A stretch of 32,877 nucleotides of DNA from Streptomyces cellulosae (GCF_000721105.1 NZ_JOEV01000064.1:1-32877), one strand, 5' to 3'. Positions 22,296 through 32,218 are shown, counted from the stretch's first letter. Made by a program: numbers and translations. The notes: generated from the letters alone by a model not told the origin.

Positions 22296-23573
22296 ATGTC
22301 TCCCGCCAGTACCGGGGCGTCCACCGTCGTGGGCGCCGTATCGTCTGCCCCTGCCGTCGACTCCCGTGTGGCCCCGGGCGGCCCCGGCTACCGCCGGATG
22401 AGTTTCGCCCTCTTCCTCGCGGGCGTGGCGACCTTCGCGCTGCTGTATTCCACGCAGGCCCTGCTGCCGCTGATCTCCACCGACTTCGGGGTGGCGGCGA
22501 GCGAGGCGAGCTGGACCGTGGCGGCCGCGACCGGCGGACTGGCCTTGTTCGTCCTGCCGATGAGCGCCCTGTCGGAACGCTTCGGACGCCGTACGGTCAT
22601 GACGGCCTCGCTCGCGGTCGCGGTGACCGTCGGGCTGCTCGTGCCCTTCGCCCCGTCGCTGACCGCGCTGGTCGCGCTGCGGGCGGTCCAGGGCGCGGCG
22701 CTGGCCGGTCTGCCGGCCTCGGCGACGGCGTACCTCGCGGAAGAGGTCACGCCCAAGGCGCTGGTCACCGCGATCGGACTGTTCGTCGCGGGCAACAGCG
22801 TCGGCGGGATGAGCGGCCGGGTCATCACCGGCTGGGTCGCACAGGAGTGGGGCTGGCGGGTCGCGGTCGCGGTGATCGGCGCGATCGCGGTGGCGTGCGC
22901 GGTGGCCTTCCGGGCGCTGCTGCCGACGCCGAGGCACTTCGTGGCGGGCTCGCTGCGGCCGCGGGTGCTGGCCCGCACGGTCCGCGACCACCTCTCCAAC
23001 CCGCTGCTGCGCCGGCTGTACGCGATCGGCGCGCTGTTCATGACGGTGTTCGGCGGTGTCTACACGGTCATCGGCTACCGCCTGACCGAGGCCCCCTTCA
23101 ACCTTCCCCAGGGCATCGTCGGCTCGATCTTCCTGGTCTACCTGGTGGGCACGGTGTCGGCGTCGACGGCCGGCCGGCTGGTGGGCCGCCTGGGCCGCCG
23201 CGGGGCACTGTACGCGGGCGGCGGTACGACGGCGGCGGGCCTCCTGCTGTCCCTGGCGGATTCGCTGCCGCTGGTCCTGCTGGGCCTGGTGCTGATCACC
23301 GCGGGATTCTTCGCGGGGCACGCGGTGGCGTCGTCGGCGGTCAGCAAGACGGCGACGAAGGGGCGGGCGCAGGCATCGGCGCTGTACCAGTCGGCGTACT
23401 ACATCGGATCGAGCGCCGGGAGCACGGTGGGGGCGGTGGCCTTCCACGCGGGTGGCTGGGCCGGAACGGTGGGCGTGGGTCTGCTGGCGGTGACCGGCGT
23501 CGTGACGATCACGGTGCTCGGGTCGCGGGCGGCACGGGTCGCTGCGCGGCGGGAGCCGGTACCGGCGAGCTGA
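22296..23573 (+). CDS. MFS transporter, YnfM-like exporter family
   Basis: The 425-residue protein has about twelve membrane segments after a Ser/Ala-rich cytoplasmic N-terminus. The loop 2-3 motif is LSERFGRRTVM, followed by RAVQGAALAGLPASATAYLAEEV and a C-terminal repeat with RLVGRLGRRG. The pattern is that of the YnfM/AraJ type of drug or sugar efflux carriers. The substrate cannot be read from sequence. Divergent from its likely LysR regulator. Confidence 0.88.
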   Translation: MSPASTGASTVVGAVSSAPAVDSRVAPGGPGYRRMSFALFLAGVATFALLYSTQALLPLISTDFGVAASEASWTVAAATGGLALFVLPMSALSERFGRRTVMTASLAVAVTVGLLVPFAPSLTALVALRAVQGAALAGLPASATAYLAEEVTPKALVTAIGLFVAGNSVGGMSGRVITGWVAQEWGWRVAVAVIGAIAVACAVAFRALLPTPRHFVAGSLRPRVLARTVRDHLSNPLLRRLYAIGALFMTVFGGVYTVIGYRLTEAPFNLPQGIVGSIFLVYLVGTVSASTAGRLVGRLGRRGALYAGGGTTAAGLLLSLADSLPLVLLGLVLITAGFFAGHAVASSAVSKTATKGRAQASALYQSAYYIGSSAGSTVGAVAFHAGGWAGTVGVGLLAVTGVVTITVLGSRAARVAARREPVPAS

Positions 23574-23903
23574 GGGCGTTCCGTCCCGTCCCCTTCGCCC
23601 CTCCCTCCCTCCCCCCTCCCCGGCTCGGCTTCGCTCGAGCGGGGGGGGCACCCCTAGGGGCTGCCGCCCCTTCGACGCCATCACGAGGCTCCGCCCCCCT
23701 GGACCCCCGCTCCTCGAACGCCCGAGGGACTGACTTACGCAGCGCTTCCGGGGGCGCCTCCCTCGGGTCCTTGGGCCCTCAGCTCCTCCCACCTGCCCGT
23801 TTCCTCACTCCCCAGGCCATTGTCAGTGGCGTGCGATAGCTTCCGAAGTACTGGGGCGCAACGGTGCGCAACGACAGAACGCCACAGGGGCGGGTGGACG
23901 ACG
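23574..23903. repeat. Intergenic region with dispersed Streptomyces repeats
   Basis: This 330-bp gap has no gene. 23624-23645 repeats 489-510 exactly and, with its CCCC/GGGG flanks, forms an imperfect hairpin that may terminate the MFS transcript. 23685-23733 (GAGGCTCCGCCCCCCTGGAC and on) matches a phrase I know as highly abundant in Streptomyces intergenic DNA. The palindrome CCCCTAGGGG is at 23651-23660. The last 80 bp should hold the sigma-factor promoter; I see only a weak TAGCTT. Confidence 0.7.
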
Positions 23904-24929
23904 ATGACCGACGGTACGGCGACAACGGCGACAACGGCAGACCTCGACGTCAGGCTCGAGAAACACCGAACGGAGCTGACCGGCTACTGCTACCGCATGC
24001 TCGGCTCGTCCTTCGAGGCAGAGGACGCGGTCCAGGACACCATGGTCCGGGCCTGGCGCAGCTACGAGAAGTTCGAGGGCCGCTCCAGCCTCCGCTCCTG
24101 GCTCTACCGCATCGCGACCAACGTCTGCCTGGACATGCTGAGCGCCGGCAACAAGCGCGCCCGCCCCATGGACCTCACGGAGTCCACCCCCCTCGCCCAG
24201 GCCGCTCTGTCCCCCCGCCCCGACCACACCTGGCTGGAACCCATGCCCGACACGCGCATGCTCCCCGCCGTCGAGGACCCGGCGGAGGCGGCCGTGGCCA
24301 AGGAGTCCGTGCGGCTCGCGTTCATGGCCGCCCTGCAACAACTCCCGCCCAAGCAGCGCGCGGTGCTGATCCTGCGCGAGGTGCTGGCCTGGAGGGCGAG
24401 CGAGGTCGCCGAACTGCTCGACACCTCCGTCGCGTCGGTCAACAGCGCGCTGCAGCGGGCCCGCGCGACGCTCGCCGAGCGGGACCAGCACGGCGCCGAC
24501 GCGGCCGTGTCCGACCCGCTGGACGAGGAGCAGCAGAAGCTCCTGGAGCGCTACGTGGCGGCGTTCGAGGGCTACGACATGACGGCGCTGACGGCTCTGC
24601 TGCACGAGGACGCCGTCATGACGATGCCGCCGTTCGACCTGTGGCTGACCGGCCACCAGGACATCACCGGCTTCATGACGACACTCGGCGCCGCGTGCGC
24701 GGGTTCACGTCTGCTGCCGGTCCAGGTCAACGGCCTGCCCGGGTTCGCCCAGTACAAGCCGGACCCGGACAACGGCGGCTTCGCCCCGTGGGCGGTGCAG
24801 GTGCTGGAGATCTCAGACGGGCGGATCACGGGGTTCCACTGCTTCCTCGACACGCAGCGCTGGTTCCCGCTGTTCGGGCTGCCCCTCCACCTCGATGCGG
24901 AGGCCGACCAGGTCAAGGAGGGCGTGTAA
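23904..24929 (+). CDS. ECF sigma factor with SnoaL-like C-terminal domain (SigG/SigJ type)
   Basis: 341 residues. Region 2 is TGYCYRMLGSSFEAEDAVQD then TMVRAWRSYEKFEGRSSLRS. Region 4 is LPPKQRAVLILREVLAWRAS then EVAELLDTSVASVNSALQRA. After about residue 205 comes a NTF2/SnoaL-like domain (LLERYVAAFEGYDMTALTAL, LHEDAVMTMPPFDLWLTG, GRITGFHCFLDT). Such tails replace an anti-sigma factor in these groups and regulate the sigma in cis. The length and order resemble M. tuberculosis SigG. The ATG at 23904 follows GGTGGA. No partner gene is adjacent, and the 3' end overlaps the STAS gene on the other strand. Confidence 0.9.
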   Translation: MTDGTATTATTADLDVRLEKHRTELTGYCYRMLGSSFEAEDAVQDTMVRAWRSYEKFEGRSSLRSWLYRIATNVCLDMLSAGNKRARPMDLTESTPLAQAALSPRPDHTWLEPMPDTRMLPAVEDPAEAAVAKESVRLAFMAALQQLPPKQRAVLILREVLAWRASEVAELLDTSVASVNSALQRARATLAERDQHGADAAVSDPLDEEQQKLLERYVAAFEGYDMTALTALLHEDAVMTMPPFDLWLTGHQDITGFMTTLGAACAGSRLLPVQVNGLPGFAQYKPDPDNGGFAPWAVQVLEISDGRITGFHCFLDTQRWFPLFGLPLHLDAEADQVKEGV

Positions 24930-25157
24930 GCCGGGGTCGGGGTCACGCAGCCGGATCCGGCCCCCGGCCCGCTTGGCGGCGAGCTGCAGTCGCGCCAGCA
25001 GGTCGACGGTCCCGAGCCCCGGCGGTCCGAGGCCCGCGACATCGCACAGCACGACCTCGGCCCGGGTGTCTTCCAGCAGCGTCCGCACGTCGCCGCACAG
25101 CCCGGCCACTTCGTCACGGGTGACGGGGCCGGTCAGCACGAGTACAGCGGGTGTCAT
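24813..25157 (-). CDS. STAS-domain protein (anti-anti-sigma factor-like)
   Basis: The 114-residue single STAS domain begins AVLVLTGPVTRDEVAGLCGD. Its central strand/helix is AEVVLCDVAGLGPPGLGTVD then LLARLQLAAKRAGGRIRL, and HALLDLVGLRIEVEG follows. The usual phosphorylatable Ser in DxS is replaced (CDVAGL), so classical SpoIIAB/RsbW-type switching is doubtful. The final 117 bp lie antisense to the end of the sigma gene. ATG 25157 was chosen because GTGGA precedes it; ATG 25199 would add 14 residues. Confidence 0.75.
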   Translation of the reverse strand: MTPAVLVLTGPVTRDEVAGLCGDVRTLLEDTRAEVVLCDVAGLGPPGLGTVDLLARLQLAAKRAGGRIRLRDPDPGLHALLDLVGLRIEVEGQPEQREPALRVEEAVEPRDPPV

Positions 25158-25302
25158 GGCGTCCACGATCGGTAGACCGGGCAGGCGGGCGTAACTCATC
25201 GCGGCCGGTGCCCGGCTGCGGCTGACCCCTGCTTGCCGACCGCCGCTCGCTGTCGCTGACCGCTGTTCCGCTGCCCACGGACCGGGATCACATTGACCCG
25301 CG

Positions 25303-25395
25303 CCCTCCTTTCCCCGGAGGGTTACCTGTATGCCCCAACCATCTGCACCGCCCTGGATACCGCACGGCCTCCTCACGCCTGAGGAGGTGCCGTGC
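25303..25395 (+). promoter_or_regulatory. Structured leader of the AEC permease gene, sequestering its start
   Basis: Hairpin 1 is CCCTCC (25303-25308) with GGAGGG (25316-25321). Hairpin 2 pairs CCTCCTCA (25368-25375) with TGAGGAGG (25380-25387) across a CGCC tetraloop, then GCACGG (25362-25367) with CCGTGC (25390-25395) after a 2-nt bulge. Hairpin 2 buries both the Shine-Dalgarno sequence and the GTG start of the permease. The CCTCC of hairpin 1 could alternatively pair with the same GGAGG. Confidence 0.6.
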
Positions 25396-25407
25396 AGGGA
25401 GTGCTGA
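25330..25407 (+). CDS. Putative 25-codon leader peptide upstream of AEC permease
   Basis: ATG 25330 has GGAGGG 8 nt upstream (25316-25321). It encodes MPQPSAPPWIPHGLLTPEEV then PCREC and stops at 25405-25407, 16 nt past the start of the permease in a different frame. Ribosomes translating it would unwind the hairpin that hides the permease start and could re-initiate there. The APPW segment is a type of proline motif that slows ribosomes. Expression is not shown; length and position alone support it. Confidence 0.4.
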   Translation: MPQPSAPPWIPHGLLTPEEVPCREC

Positions 25408-26315
25408 CGGGGTTCGCGGTCATCGCGGTCGTCATCGGCGTCGGATACGTCATCGGCCGCGCCGGTCACCTCGGCGAACACGGCCGCGAGGTACTGACCA
25501 AGCTCGCCTTCCACGTGGCCTCACCGGCGTTGCTGTTCACCACGCTGGCCCGGGCCGACCTTTCGGTGATCTTCTCCAGCCGCCTGCTGGTGACCGCGCT
25601 GAGCACGGCCGCCGCGGCGGGAGTCTTCGTCGCGGTGGGGGTCGTACGGGGCTGGGGCGTGGGGCGTACGACGATCGGCGCGCTGTGCTCCAGTTACGTC
25701 AACTCGGGCAACCTCGGCATCCCGATCGCGGTGTACGTCCTGGGCGACGCCTCGCTGGTGGCGCCGGTGCTGCTGTTCCAGCTGCTCCTGCTCACGCCGA
25801 TCGCGCTGACGATCCTGGACCTGTCGGGAAGGGACGGCGAGAAGGGACCGCTGTGGCGAAGCCTGCTCACCCCCCTTCGCAACCCGATCGCGCTGGGCTC
25901 CCTCGCCGGAGTCGCGGTCTCGGCGGCCGGCGTCCGCGTACCCGCCCCCGTCATGGACCCCGTCACCCTGATCGGCAACATGTCCGTCCCGGCGGTTCTG
26001 CTCGCCTTCGGCATCTCCCTGTGCGGCAGCACGATGCCGGGCCGCGGCCCGGACCGTCAGCTCGTGTTGCTGTCGGTCGCGTTGAAGGCGTTCGGCCAGC
26101 CCGCGGTGGCCTGGGCCCTGGCGGCGGGAGTGTTCGGACTGCGCGGGTCCCCACTCCTGGACGTGGTGGTGACATCGGCGCTGCCCGCCGCGCAGAACCT
26201 CTTCACGTACGCGTCCCGTTACGGGGTGGGCGAACGGCTGGCCCGGGACTCGATCCTGGTGTCGACCGTGTTGTCGGTGCCGGTGCTGGTGGTCGTAGCG
26301 GCCCTGCTCGGCTGA
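25392..26315 (+). CDS. AEC-family permease (auxin efflux carrier-like)
   Basis: The 307-residue protein has about ten membrane segments in two halves. The first half has LAFHVASPALLFTTLARADL and SSYVNSGNLGIPIAVYVLGD; the second has the matching LKAFGQPAVAWAL and SALPAAQNLFTYASRYG. These are the family's crossover motifs. Bacterial AEC proteins move malate, other carboxylates or siderophores; the substrate here is unknown. A strong GAGGAGG precedes the GTG but is inside a hairpin. Divergent from the STAS gene and closed by the stem-loop at 26327. Confidence 0.9.
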   Translation: MQGVLTGFAVIAVVIGVGYVIGRAGHLGEHGREVLTKLAFHVASPALLFTTLARADLSVIFSSRLLVTALSTAAAAGVFVAVGVVRGWGVGRTTIGALCSSYVNSGNLGIPIAVYVLGDASLVAPVLLFQLLLLTPIALTILDLSGRDGEKGPLWRSLLTPLRNPIALGSLAGVAVSAAGVRVPAPVMDPVTLIGNMSVPAVLLAFGISLCGSTMPGRGPDRQLVLLSVALKAFGQPAVAWALAAGVFGLRGSPLLDVVVTSALPAAQNLFTYASRYGVGERLARDSILVSTVLSVPVLVVVAALLG

Positions 26316-26326
26316 GGCCGGGCACG

Positions 26327-26362
26327 CGGAAGGGCGGGGCCGACCTGAGCCCCGCCCTTCCG
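26327..26362. terminator. Bidirectional terminator between AEC permease and thymidine phosphorylase
   Basis: A perfect 14-bp stem (26327-26340 with 26349-26362) and an 8-nt loop in the 71-bp convergent gap. Confidence 0.9.
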
Positions 26363-26386
26363 GACCTCCGCGACGACGACGAGCCG

Positions 26387-27679
<1,293 letters not shown>

Positions 27680-27705
27680 GGCTTTCCTTCCGGACGTTCA
27701 AAGAA

Positions 27706-27755
27706 GTGCGCGGCCCCTGGGAGCAGCCCTGTGGGGCGACTCCGGGGGGCCGCAC
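27706..27755 (-). other. Intercistronic hairpin between cdd and deoA
   Basis: 27706-27717 pairs with 27746-27755 (10 bp with a 2-nt bulge). All upstream junctions of this operon are 4-bp overlaps. This single gap with a hairpin could act as a partial terminator or mRNA-stability element that sets deoA apart. Confidence 0.5.
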
Positions 27756-27760
27756 GGTAG

Positions 27761-28162
27761 TTACCTGGTGAGATGGCCCGGCCCGAAGGCCTGCGGCAGC
27801 ATCTGGGACAGGGGCAGGATGCCCGCCGGGGTCTCCAGCAGCAGGTCGGGGCCGCCGAACTCGTACAGCAGCTGGCGGCAGCGGCCGCACGGGACGAGGA
27901 CCGCGCCCGTGCCGTCCACGCACGTGAAGTGCGTGAGGCGGCCGCCGCCGGTGTTCCGCAGCTCCGAGACCAGCCCGCACTCGGCGCACAGGCCGAGGCC
28001 GTAGGAGGCGTTCTCGACGTTGCAGCCGGTGACCGTCCGCCCGTCGTCGACGAGGGCGGCCACGCCGACCGGGTAGCCGGAGTACGGGGCGTACGCCCGG
28101 GACATGGCCTGGCGGGCCAGCTCGCGCAGCGCCTCCCAGTCGACGTCGGCCGGCCCGGTCAC
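27761..28162 (-). CDS. cdd: Cytidine deaminase
   Basis: The 133-residue protein is of the small tetrameric type. Its zinc ligands are C59 in CAE, with catalytic E61, and C92 and C95 in PCGRC; substrate residues are in NVENASYG. It deaminates cytidine and deoxycytidine to uridine and deoxyuridine, which the downstream phosphorylase can use. Its GTG overlaps the preceding permease stop (GTGA), so translation is coupled. Confidence 0.95.
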   Translation of the reverse strand: MTGPADVDWEALRELARQAMSRAYAPYSGYPVGVAALVDDGRTVTGCNVENASYGLGLCAECGLVSELRNTGGGRLTHFTCVDGTGAVLVPCGRCRQLLYEFGGPDLLLETPAGILPLSQMLPQAFGPGHLTR

Positions 28163-29421
28163 TTGCCCTGGCCCTTCCGGTACGGCATGCCGTCCGCCTT
28201 CGGCATCCGCAGGGACTGTGCCGACAGGGCGAGCACCAGCAGGGTGACGACGTACGGGGTGGCCGTGACGAGCTGGCGCGGGACCTCGTTCGTGGTGGCG
28301 TACCAGAGGAACATCAGGGCCGCGATGACGACGGTGATGACGGCGGGGACGTACTTCTTCTTCCAGGCGAGGTACGCCGCCCCGAACACCAGCAGGATCG
28401 CCAGCAGCAGGATCAGCGCGTGGACGTTCACCGTGCCGCCGCGCAGGTTGAGGCTGTCGGTGTAGCCGAACAGGCCGGCACCGAGGGCGAGGCCGCCCGG
28501 CATCCAGTTGCCGAAGATCATCGCGGCGAGGCCGATGTAGCCGCGGCCGGCGGTCTGGCCGTCGAGGTAGACGTTCGAGGCGACGATCGACAGGAAGGCG
28601 CCGCCGAGCCCGGCGAAGCCACCGCTGATGATCACGGCGATGTACTTGTACTTGTAGACGTTGACGCCGAGGGACTCCGCCGCCACGGGGTTCTCACCGC
28701 AGGAGCGCAGCCGCAGCCCGAAGGCCGTGCGCCACAGCACCCACCAGCTGAGCGGGACCAGGGCGACGGCGATGACCGTGAGCGGCGACAGGTCGGTGAC
28801 CAGGCCGCCGAGCAGGCCGCCGATGTCCGAGACCAGGAACCAGTGCTTGCTGTTGAGGGTGTCCAGCCAGTCGGTCAGGCCGGGGATGCTGAAGTCGCCC
28901 AGCGAGTCGATCGGCGGCGACTGCTTGGAGGACCCCTGCGGCGCGTTCTCGAAGGTGAACTTCGACAGGTACCGGGTGGCGCCGAGGGCCAGGATGTTCA
29001 GGGCCACACCGGAGACGATGTGGTTGACGTTGAAGGTCACGGTGGCGATGGCGTGCAGGACGGCGCCGAGGGCACCGCCGATGATGCCGAAGACCACGCC
29101 CGTCCATGGGCCCCACTGGTAGCCGGCCCAGGCGCCGAACCAGGTGCCGAGGATCATCATGCCCTCGAGACCGATGTTGACGACGCCCGCGCGCTCGGCC
29201 CACAGGCCGCCGAGGCCGGCGAGGCCGATCGGCACCGCGAGTTCCAGCGCCGTGGACATCTGGCCGGTCGAGGTGATGCCGTCCGCGCCGGTGATCAGGC
29301 GGACGACGGAGGTCAGCACCAGTACGCCCGCGATGACGAGCAGGAGTACGGGGAGCGGCATGCGGCGGCTGCGCTTGCCGGGCTGCCGCGCCTGCGGCTT
29401 CGCTGCGGTCGCGGTGCTCAT
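28159..29421 (-). CDS. nupQ: Nucleoside ABC transporter permease (second)
   Basis: The 420-residue member of the BMP-type (branched-chain-like) permease family has about ten membrane segments. The conserved coupling-region sequences are ERAGVVNIGLEGMMILGTWF and RSCGENPVAAESLGVNVYKY. It is longer than B. subtilis NupQ because of an N-terminal cytoplasmic stretch and a charged insert (FENAPQGSSKQSPPIDSLGD). Its ATG overlaps the previous permease stop as ATGA. The gene symbol is by analogy to nupNOPQ. Confidence 0.9.
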   Translation of the reverse strand: MSTATAAKPQARQPGKRSRRMPLPVLLLVIAGVLVLTSVVRLITGADGITSTGQMSTALELAVPIGLAGLGGLWAERAGVVNIGLEGMMILGTWFGAWAGYQWGPWTGVVFGIIGGALGAVLHAIATVTFNVNHIVSGVALNILALGATRYLSKFTFENAPQGSSKQSPPIDSLGDFSIPGLTDWLDTLNSKHWFLVSDIGGLLGGLVTDLSPLTVIAVALVPLSWWVLWRTAFGLRLRSCGENPVAAESLGVNVYKYKYIAVIISGGFAGLGGAFLSIVASNVYLDGQTAGRGYIGLAAMIFGNWMPGGLALGAGLFGYTDSLNLRGGTVNVHALILLLAILLVFGAAYLAWKKKYVPAVITVVIAALMFLWYATTNEVPRQLVTATPYVVTLLVLALSAQSLRMPKADGMPYRKGQGK

Positions 29422-30548
29422 CGGGCCGCCACCTCCTTCTGGGTCTTCTTGGAGTTCTGAGCGGCGGCGGCCAGTTCGGCGCCGACCCGGCTCTGCTGGC
29501 GGCGCAGCCCCCACTGACGTACGAACTCGTACGAGATGACGACCGCGAAGACGATGAGGCCCTGCATGATCGTGGCGATCTCCTTCGGGTACGCCTCCGG
29601 GGTCGCGTAGTCGAGGGCGGGCGAGGCCTTGTCGAGGAAGGCCCACAGCAGGGCGGCGAGGGCGATGCCGCCGGGGTTGTTGCGGCCGAGCAGGGCGATG
29701 CCGATGGCGGTGAAGCCGAGGCCCGACGGGAAGCTCAGGCTGTAGGTGTGGCTGTCGCCGAGCAGCAGCGGCAGGCCGGACAGGCCCGCGATGGCACCGG
29801 AGATCAGCATGGAGATCAGCACCATGCGCTTGGCGTCGACACCGGCGGCCGCGGCGGCGGTCTCGGAGGCGCCGGTGGCGCGCAGGTCGAAGCCGAAGCG
29901 GGTCCGGTTGAGGACGAGCCAGTAGCCGACGCCGAGCAGGACGGCGAGGAAGACCAATCCGTAGATCTCGCCGACGTCCGCGCCCAGATTGATGCCCGGG
30001 AACCAGCCGGACTTGTGCATGATGCCGGTCGTCGCGTTGTTGCCGACCTGCACGCCCCACACGTTGGTGAGGGTGACGTAGCCGATGACGGCGCTGGCGA
30101 TGGCGTTCAGCATGATCGTCGCGACGACCTCGCTGACGCCCCGGGTGACCTTCAGGACACCCGCGATACCGGCCCAGAAGGCTCCCGTGCACATCGCGAC
30201 CAGCAGCAGCAGCGGGATCTGCAGGAAGCCCGGCAGGGCGACGTTGGCGCCCACCACGGCCGTCATCACCGCGGCGAGGCGGTACTGGCCGTCGACACCG
30301 ATGTTGAACAGGTTCATGCGGAAGCCGAGGGCGACCGCGATGGCGGCGATGTAGTACAGCGACGCCTGGTTGATGATCAGGACCTGGATGTCCGAGTACG
30401 GCAGCTGCTGCACCATCAGCGCGTACGGCTCGAACGGGTTCTTCCCCGAGGCGAGCAGGACGACCGACGTCAGCACGACCGCCAGGACGAGCGCGATGAC
30501 CGGGCCGGCCACCGCGAGGAGCACCCGCTCCTTGTCGAACTTCTTCAT
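29418..30548 (-). CDS. nupP: Nucleoside ABC transporter permease (first)
   Basis: The 376-residue permease has GFRMNLFNIGVDGQYRLAAV and RATGASETAAAAAGVDAKRM, the family's ATPase-contact motifs, and about ten membrane segments. It forms a heterodimer with the next gene product in systems of this family. Its ATG overlaps the ATPase stop by 4 bp. The C-terminal tail is charged (AQNSKKTQKEVAAR). Confidence 0.9.
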   Translation of the reverse strand: MKKFDKERVLLAVAGPVIALVLAVVLTSVVLLASGKNPFEPYALMVQQLPYSDIQVLIINQASLYYIAAIAVALGFRMNLFNIGVDGQYRLAAVMTAVVGANVALPGFLQIPLLLLVAMCTGAFWAGIAGVLKVTRGVSEVVATIMLNAIASAVIGYVTLTNVWGVQVGNNATTGIMHKSGWFPGINLGADVGEIYGLVFLAVLLGVGYWLVLNRTRFGFDLRATGASETAAAAAGVDAKRMVLISMLISGAIAGLSGLPLLLGDSHTYSLSFPSGLGFTAIGIALLGRNNPGGIALAALLWAFLDKASPALDYATPEAYPKEIATIMQGLIVFAVVISYEFVRQWGLRRQQSRVGAELAAAAQNSKKTQKEVAAR

Positions 30549-32218
30549 CGGGCCTCGTCCTCCGGACCGGCGTCTGCCTCGTCTTCAGTGGCGGTCTCTA
30601 CGTGCTCAAGGTGACCGGACGCGGCACCCGTCATCGCCGAGCCCAGCTCCTCCGGCGTGATGGTGGCGGGGTCGGCGTCCGCGACGAGCCTGCCGTCGTA
30701 GATCACGCGCAGGGTGTCCGACAGGCCGATCAGCTCGTCCAGGTCGGCGGAGATCAGCAGCACGGCCAGGCCCTCGCGGCGGGCCTGCCGGATGCGGTCC
30801 CAGATCTGCGCCTGGGCGCCGACGTCCACACCGCGCGTCGGGTGGGCGGCGATCAGGAACTTAGGGTCGTGGCTCATCTCGCGGCCGACGATCAGCTTCT
30901 GCTGGTTGCCGCCGGAGAGGGAGGCCGCGGTGACATCGATACCGGGGGTGCGGACGTCGAACTCCTCGACGATCCGGCGGGTGTCCGCCTGTGCGCCCTT
31001 GGGGTCGAGCCAGAAGCCCTTGGCGTTGGGCCTCTCGGTGACGTGGCCGAGGATGCGGTTCTCCCAGAGGGGGGACTCCAGAAGCAGCCCCTGGCGGTGG
31101 CGGTCCTCGGGGATGTAGCCGACGCCCTGTTCGCGGCGCCGGCGGGTGGGCCACGGCGTGATGTCCTCACCGAGGAAGGCGATGGTGCCGGAGTCGGCGC
31201 TCCTGGTGCCGATCAGGGCGTCGATGAGCTCGGTCTGTCCGTTGCCCTCGACACCGGCGATGCCCATGACCTCGCCGGCGTGGATGGTGAAGGTGACGTC
31301 GTCGAGGACGCGCTTCGCCTCACCCGCGGAAGCGAACTCGGTGAGTCCCCCGGCCGAGGGCTCGTCCTCGAAGCCGAGGGAACCTCCGCCGGTGGCGAAG
31401 ACGGTGAGGTTCCGCACCTCGATCACGGCCCGGTCGGTGACGGTCGACTCGGCGGTCTCGGGGGTCGGGAGTTCGCTGCCGACCATCATCTCCGCGAGCT
31501 GACGCGGGGTCGTCTCGGACGGGATCGCCGTGCCCACGGTCGTCCCGCGGCGGATGACGGTGATGTCGTCGGCCACGGACAGCACCTCACCCAGCTTGTG
31601 CGAGATGAAGATGACGCAGAGGCCCTCGGACTTGAGCTCGCGCAGGTTGGCGAAGAGCGCGTCGACCTCCTGCGGGACGAGCACGGCGGTCGGCTCGTCC
31701 AGGATCAGGGTGCGGGCGCCGCGGTAGAGGACCTTGAGGATCTCCACGCGCTGACGGTCGGCGACGCCGAGGTCCTCGACGAGGAGGTCGGGGCGGACAC
31801 CGAGGCCGTAGCGGTCGGAGATCTCCTTGATCTTCTTGCGGGCGGCGCCGCCGATGCCGTACAGCTTCTCGCTGCCGAGCACGACGTTCTCCAGCACCGT
31901 CAGGTTGTCGGCCAGCATGAAGTGCTGGTGGACCATGCCGATGCCGCGGGCGATGGCGTCGGCCGGGGACGAGAAGCTCACCTCATCGCCGTCGACGGCG
32001 ATGGTGCCCTCGTCCGGCTTCTGCATGCCGTAGAGGATCTTCATCAGGGTCGACTTGCCGGCGCCGTTCTCGCCGACCAGGGCGTGCACGGTGCCCTTGC
32101 GGACCGTCAGGTGGATGTCGTGGTTGGCGACGACACCGGGGAATCGCTTGGTGATCCCCGCGAGCTCTACCGCGACTGTCGACTGAGCGGTGAGCGGAGG
32201 GCTGCTGGACGCGTCGAT
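30545..32218 (-). CDS. nupO: Nucleoside ABC transporter ATP-binding protein (two ABC domains)
   Basis: 557 residues with two tandem nucleotide-binding domains, like NupO/RbsA. Domain 1 has Walker [10 protein letters not shown] at 49-57, [14 protein letters not shown], a degenerate signature [11 protein letters not shown] and LILDEPTA. Domain 2 has a degenerate Walker [10 protein letters not shown], the signature LSGGNQQK and [11 protein letters not shown] in place of a normal Walker B. No ATG, GTG or TTG fits: between an ATG at 32326, upstream of the likely promoter, and a GTG inside the first domain, the only codon with a well-spaced Shine-Dalgarno (GAGGAG, 8 nt) is ATC at 32216-32218. I use that as start; an annotation error or a variant of ATG is possible. 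Confidence 0.88.
   Translation of the reverse strand: MDASSSPPLTAQSTVAVELAGITKRFPGVVANHDIHLTVRKGTVHALVGENGAGKSTLMKILYGMQKPDEGTIAVDGDEVSFSSPADAIARGIGMVHQHFMLADNLTVLENVVLGSEKLYGIGGAARKKIKEISDRYGLGVRPDLLVEDLGVADRQRVEILKVLYRGARTLILDEPTAVLVPQEVDALFANLRELKSEGLCVIFISHKLGEVLSVADDITVIRRGTTVGTAIPSETTPRQLAEMMVGSELPTPETAESTVTDRAVIEVRNLTVFATGGGSLGFEDEPSAGGLTEFASAGEAKRVLDDVTFTIHAGEVMGIAGVEGNGQTELIDALIGTRSADSGTIAFLGEDITPWPTRRRREQGVGYIPEDRHRQGLLLESPLWENRILGHVTERPNAKGFWLDPKGAQADTRRIVEEFDVRTPGIDVTAASLSGGNQQKLIVGREMSHDPKFLIAAHPTRGVDVGAQAQIWDRIRQARREGLAVLLISADLDELIGLSDTLRVIYDGRLVADADPATITPEELGSAMTGAASGHLEHVETATEDEADAGPEDEAR

Noticed and set aside
22296..23573. MFS exporter considered part of the nucleoside system
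   Set aside because: No nucleoside operator precedes it, it pairs with its own divergent LysR regulator, and its closest pattern is drug or sugar efflux rather than nucleoside uptake.
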